Below, in pieces: positions 6,187 to 7,402 of a stretch of DNA of 7,402 bases. Below the pieces are notes generated by a model. The model was not told the DNA's origin, made no database searches, and saw nothing but the letters and a program-made list of their open reading frames with translations. This DNA is from JADJNW01 sp046314415. GTDB taxonomy: Bacteria; Bacteroidota; Bacteroidia; Chitinophagales; Saprospiraceae. Made by a program: the position numbers and the translations under genes. How positions within the stretch are numbered: the first letter of the stretch is position 1; every line of letters begins with the position of its first letter. The DNA is taken from the NCBI GenBank assembly GCA_046314415.1, contig JBKBWT010000312.1, positions 1 to 7,402 on the forward strand, given 5' to 3'.

Positions 6187-6645
6187 TTAACGCTTGCGAC
6201 GGGTGCGCGGATGATTCCACTCTTCTTTTTGGGCAAATTCGACAATACGGCGAATAAAGGTCATCATAGACAAAAAAACCAGGTAGCCCAGCGTGAGCAC
6301 AAAGAAAATCCAACGATACGAACCAGCCTGGTTAATAGGCAATGCCGAAAATAAATACGCAATAAGCCCCGAAGCTATGGTGAGCCCCATGAAGCTATAA
6401 ATACTGCGCCCCCAGTATTGATTCATGTTTTTGGCGCTCAACGAAAACACACTGTTGAACATGGCAAAAAATAACATAAAGGCGGCTGCGCTCATCCAGG
6501 GAAAACGATTGGAAACATCCATCAAATGCGTCCACTGCACGATTTTTCCACCCAGCGTCACAATCAATCCTGCGCCCAAACAAATCAAAGCCTGATAAAG
6601 CGGGTCAAAAGTTTTATCAAAAACCGAAGTCTGTGAAGTACTCAT
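6187..6645 (-). CDS. Conserved-looking four-helix membrane protein of unknown function
   Basis: 152 residues. I do not recognise a named family. Four hydrophobic segments are clear: about 17-36, 49-69, 83-103 and 112-131. The first loop holds a short amphipathic stretch (KIVQWTHLMDVSNRF) and the central loop is polar (SAKNMNQYWGR). The C-terminus is basic (RRIVEFAQKEEW then HPRTRRKR), which by the positive-inside rule places it, and the short N-terminus, in the cytoplasm. No catalytic motif, lipobox, Cys cluster or His ladder is present. The coding frame is uninterrupted, with ordinary composition and a good promoter box 43 bp upstream of the ATG, so it looks like a real gene. It follows the TrpB2-like gene on the same strand after 145 bp and precedes msrB; neither neighbour gives a functional clue. 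Confidence 0.75.
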   Translation of the reverse strand: MSTSQTSVFDKTFDPLYQALICLGAGLIVTLGGKIVQWTHLMDVSNRFPWMSAAAFMLFFAMFNSVFSLSAKNMNQYWGRSIYSFMGLTIASGLIAYLFSALPINQAGSYRWIFFVLTLGYLVFLSMMTFIRRIVEFAQKEEWNHPRTRRKR

Positions 6646-6687
6646 TCTACTACAATTGAATCAGCAGTAATAAAGTCGCGCTGCATT

Positions 6688-6695
6688 CAAAGGTA
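6688..6695 (-). promoter_or_regulatory. -7 promoter box upstream of the four-helix membrane protein
   Basis: The minus strand reads TACCTTTG, a perfect match to the Bacteroidota TAnnTTTG box. It would give a leader of roughly 38 nt before the ATG at 6645. The region 19-20 nt upstream lacks a recognisable TTG/TTTG box, which lowers confidence. Confidence 0.42.
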
Positions 6696-6727
6696 ACTAA
6701 AAAAACGCGCTTTTGTTGTAAATTTTT

Positions 6728-6779
6728 GGTTGATGGTCTGAAGCGTTGGTAGCGTGCAATCGTTTACAAACCATCAACC
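6728..6779. terminator. Inverted repeat downstream of the TrpB2-like gene, possible terminator
   Basis: GGTTGATGGT (6728-6737) and ACCATCAACC (6770-6779) are a perfect 10-bp inverted repeat separated by 32 bp. It lies 11 bp beyond the TAA of the TrpB2-like gene and upstream of the next promoter, the expected place for a 3'-end hairpin. The loop is long and no U-tract follows on the minus strand, so a terminator is only one reading; a protein-binding site is another. Confidence 0.38.
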
Positions 6780-6790
6780 TTTCAACTTTG

Positions 6791-7402
6791 TTAAGCAATC
6801 TCCGGCGTATCAATCAGCGCCAGTGCAGCTTCAATTTCCTGCTGGGTAATTTCGTGTTTTTCCAGGTTGCCGGAAAGGTATTTTTCGTAAGAACCCAGGT
6901 CAAAATTGCCGTGTCCACACAAATGAATGAGAATAACCTCCGACTTACCCTCCACTTTACAACGATTGGCTTCCTGAATGGCAGTAGCAATCGCGTGATT
7001 GGTCTCCGGTGCCGGAATAATGCCTTCGGCTTTCGCAAATAAAACCCCGGCTTGGAAACACTCGAGTTGATCGTGCGCCCGCGCTTCGATGAGTTTATCT
7101 TTTAACAATTGGCTGACAATTGCACCGGCGCCATGGTAACGCAAGCCGCCCGCGTGAATCGGTGCGGGTACAAATTTATGCCCCAAGGTGTACATCGGCA
7201 GCAGCGGCGTCATACCTACCGTGTCGCCAAAATCATAGCGGAATACGCCTTTGGTCAACTTAGGACAAGAGGCAGGTTCGGCAGCAATGCAGCGAATTCG
7301 CTTGCCTTCATCCAAATTCAAGCGCAGAAAGGGAAAACTAATGCCGGCAAAATTCGAACCGCCGCCAAAGGGCGCTACCACGATATCCGGCATTTCTCCG
7401 GC
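6791..7402 (-). CDS. trpB2: TrpB2-type tryptophan synthase beta-like PLP enzyme, C-terminal part (5' end outside window)
   Basis: The frame enters from the right edge and ends at TAA 6793-6791, giving the last 203 residues of a protein usually near 450. It shows the fold-type II PLP signature GGGSNF (residues 13-18, phosphate cup). Several blocks that I associate with the TrpB2 branch follow: YDFGDTVGMTPLLPMYTLGH, PAPIHAGGLRYHG, and GIIPAPETNHAI. The C-terminal block is LCGHGNFDL. The AGGLRYHG and SGHG-type blocks separate TrpB2 from canonical TrpB. The family makes tryptophan from indole and serine or phosphoserine, often without a TrpA partner. The catalytic Lys lies upstream of the window. 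In LCGHG, Cys162 occupies the place where I expect Ser, next to the PLP ring nitrogen. No trpA or other trp gene is visible beside it. Confidence 0.92.
   Translation of the reverse strand, partial: AGEMPDIVVAPFGGGSNFAGISFPFLRLNLDEGKRIRCIAAEPASCPKLTKGVFRYDFGDTVGMTPLLPMYTLGHKFVPAPIHAGGLRYHGAGAIVSQLLKDKLIEARAHDQLECFQAGVLFAKAEGIIPAPETNHAIATAIQEANRCKVEGKSEVILIHLCGHGNFDLGSYEKYLSGNLEKHEITQQEIEAALALIDTPEIA

Noticed and set aside
6170..6188. AAAAAC/GTTTTT hairpin with a 7-nt loop overlapping the stop of the four-helix membrane protein
   Set aside because: The arms are only 6 bp and almost pure A/T, which is common by chance in such DNA. It is too weak to call a terminator.
1..7402. Search for tRNA, rRNA, CRISPR, insertion sequence, phage or toxin-antitoxin signatures
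   Set aside because: No regularly spaced repeats, transposase motifs or tRNA-like T-loop patterns were seen, and no gap between genes exceeds about 150 bp.

Overview
The window looks like ordinary chromosomal DNA from a member of the Bacteroidota, most likely the Saprospiria/Chitinophagia side. Three things suggest this. Candidate promoters resemble the Bacteroidota type (a TTG/TTTG box, about 19 nt, then TAnnTTTG). Translation starts mostly lack a Shine-Dalgarno sequence and have A-rich leaders. The proteins carry family signatures that I associate with that phylum. Species cannot be settled from sequence alone. I see no tRNA, rRNA, CRISPR array, transposase or phage gene.

Layout from left to right. 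(1) Bases 1-969, plus strand: the C-terminal 322 residues of an integral-membrane GT39/ArnT-like glycosyltransferase, cut by the window edge. (2) Bases 986-4324, minus strand: four genes read right to left. They are a cytosolic aminopeptidase P (M24B), an AraC-type regulator fused to a GyrI-like ligand domain, a membrane-anchored SRPBCC/START-like protein, and a small MGMT/ATL-like protein that overlaps the SRPBCC gene by 11 bp. (3) Bases 4325-4462: a divergent promoter region. (4) Bases 4463-5470, plus strand: holA, the DNA polymerase III delta subunit, with a promoter so close to the ATG that the transcript is probably leaderless. (5) Bases 5470-5520: a long hairpin between convergent genes. 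(6) Bases 5526-7402, minus strand: a lipoprotein MsrB, a four-helix membrane protein of unknown function, and the C-terminal two fifths or so of a TrpB2-type PLP enzyme, cut by the right edge.

Most genes are housekeeping: cell-envelope glycan modification, peptide turnover, clamp loading, methionine sulfoxide repair and amino-acid metabolism. The part most worth following up is the regulator-SRPBCC-ATL-like cassette (986-2887). A ligand-sensing AraC/GyrI protein sits directly upstream of a membrane-anchored hydrophobic-ligand-fold protein. That gene is coupled to a protein whose MGMT active-site motif PCHRV appears as PFWRV, as in alkyltransferase-like proteins that bind alkylated DNA without repairing it. 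A role in responding to a small-molecule genotoxin is an inference, not something the sequence proves.
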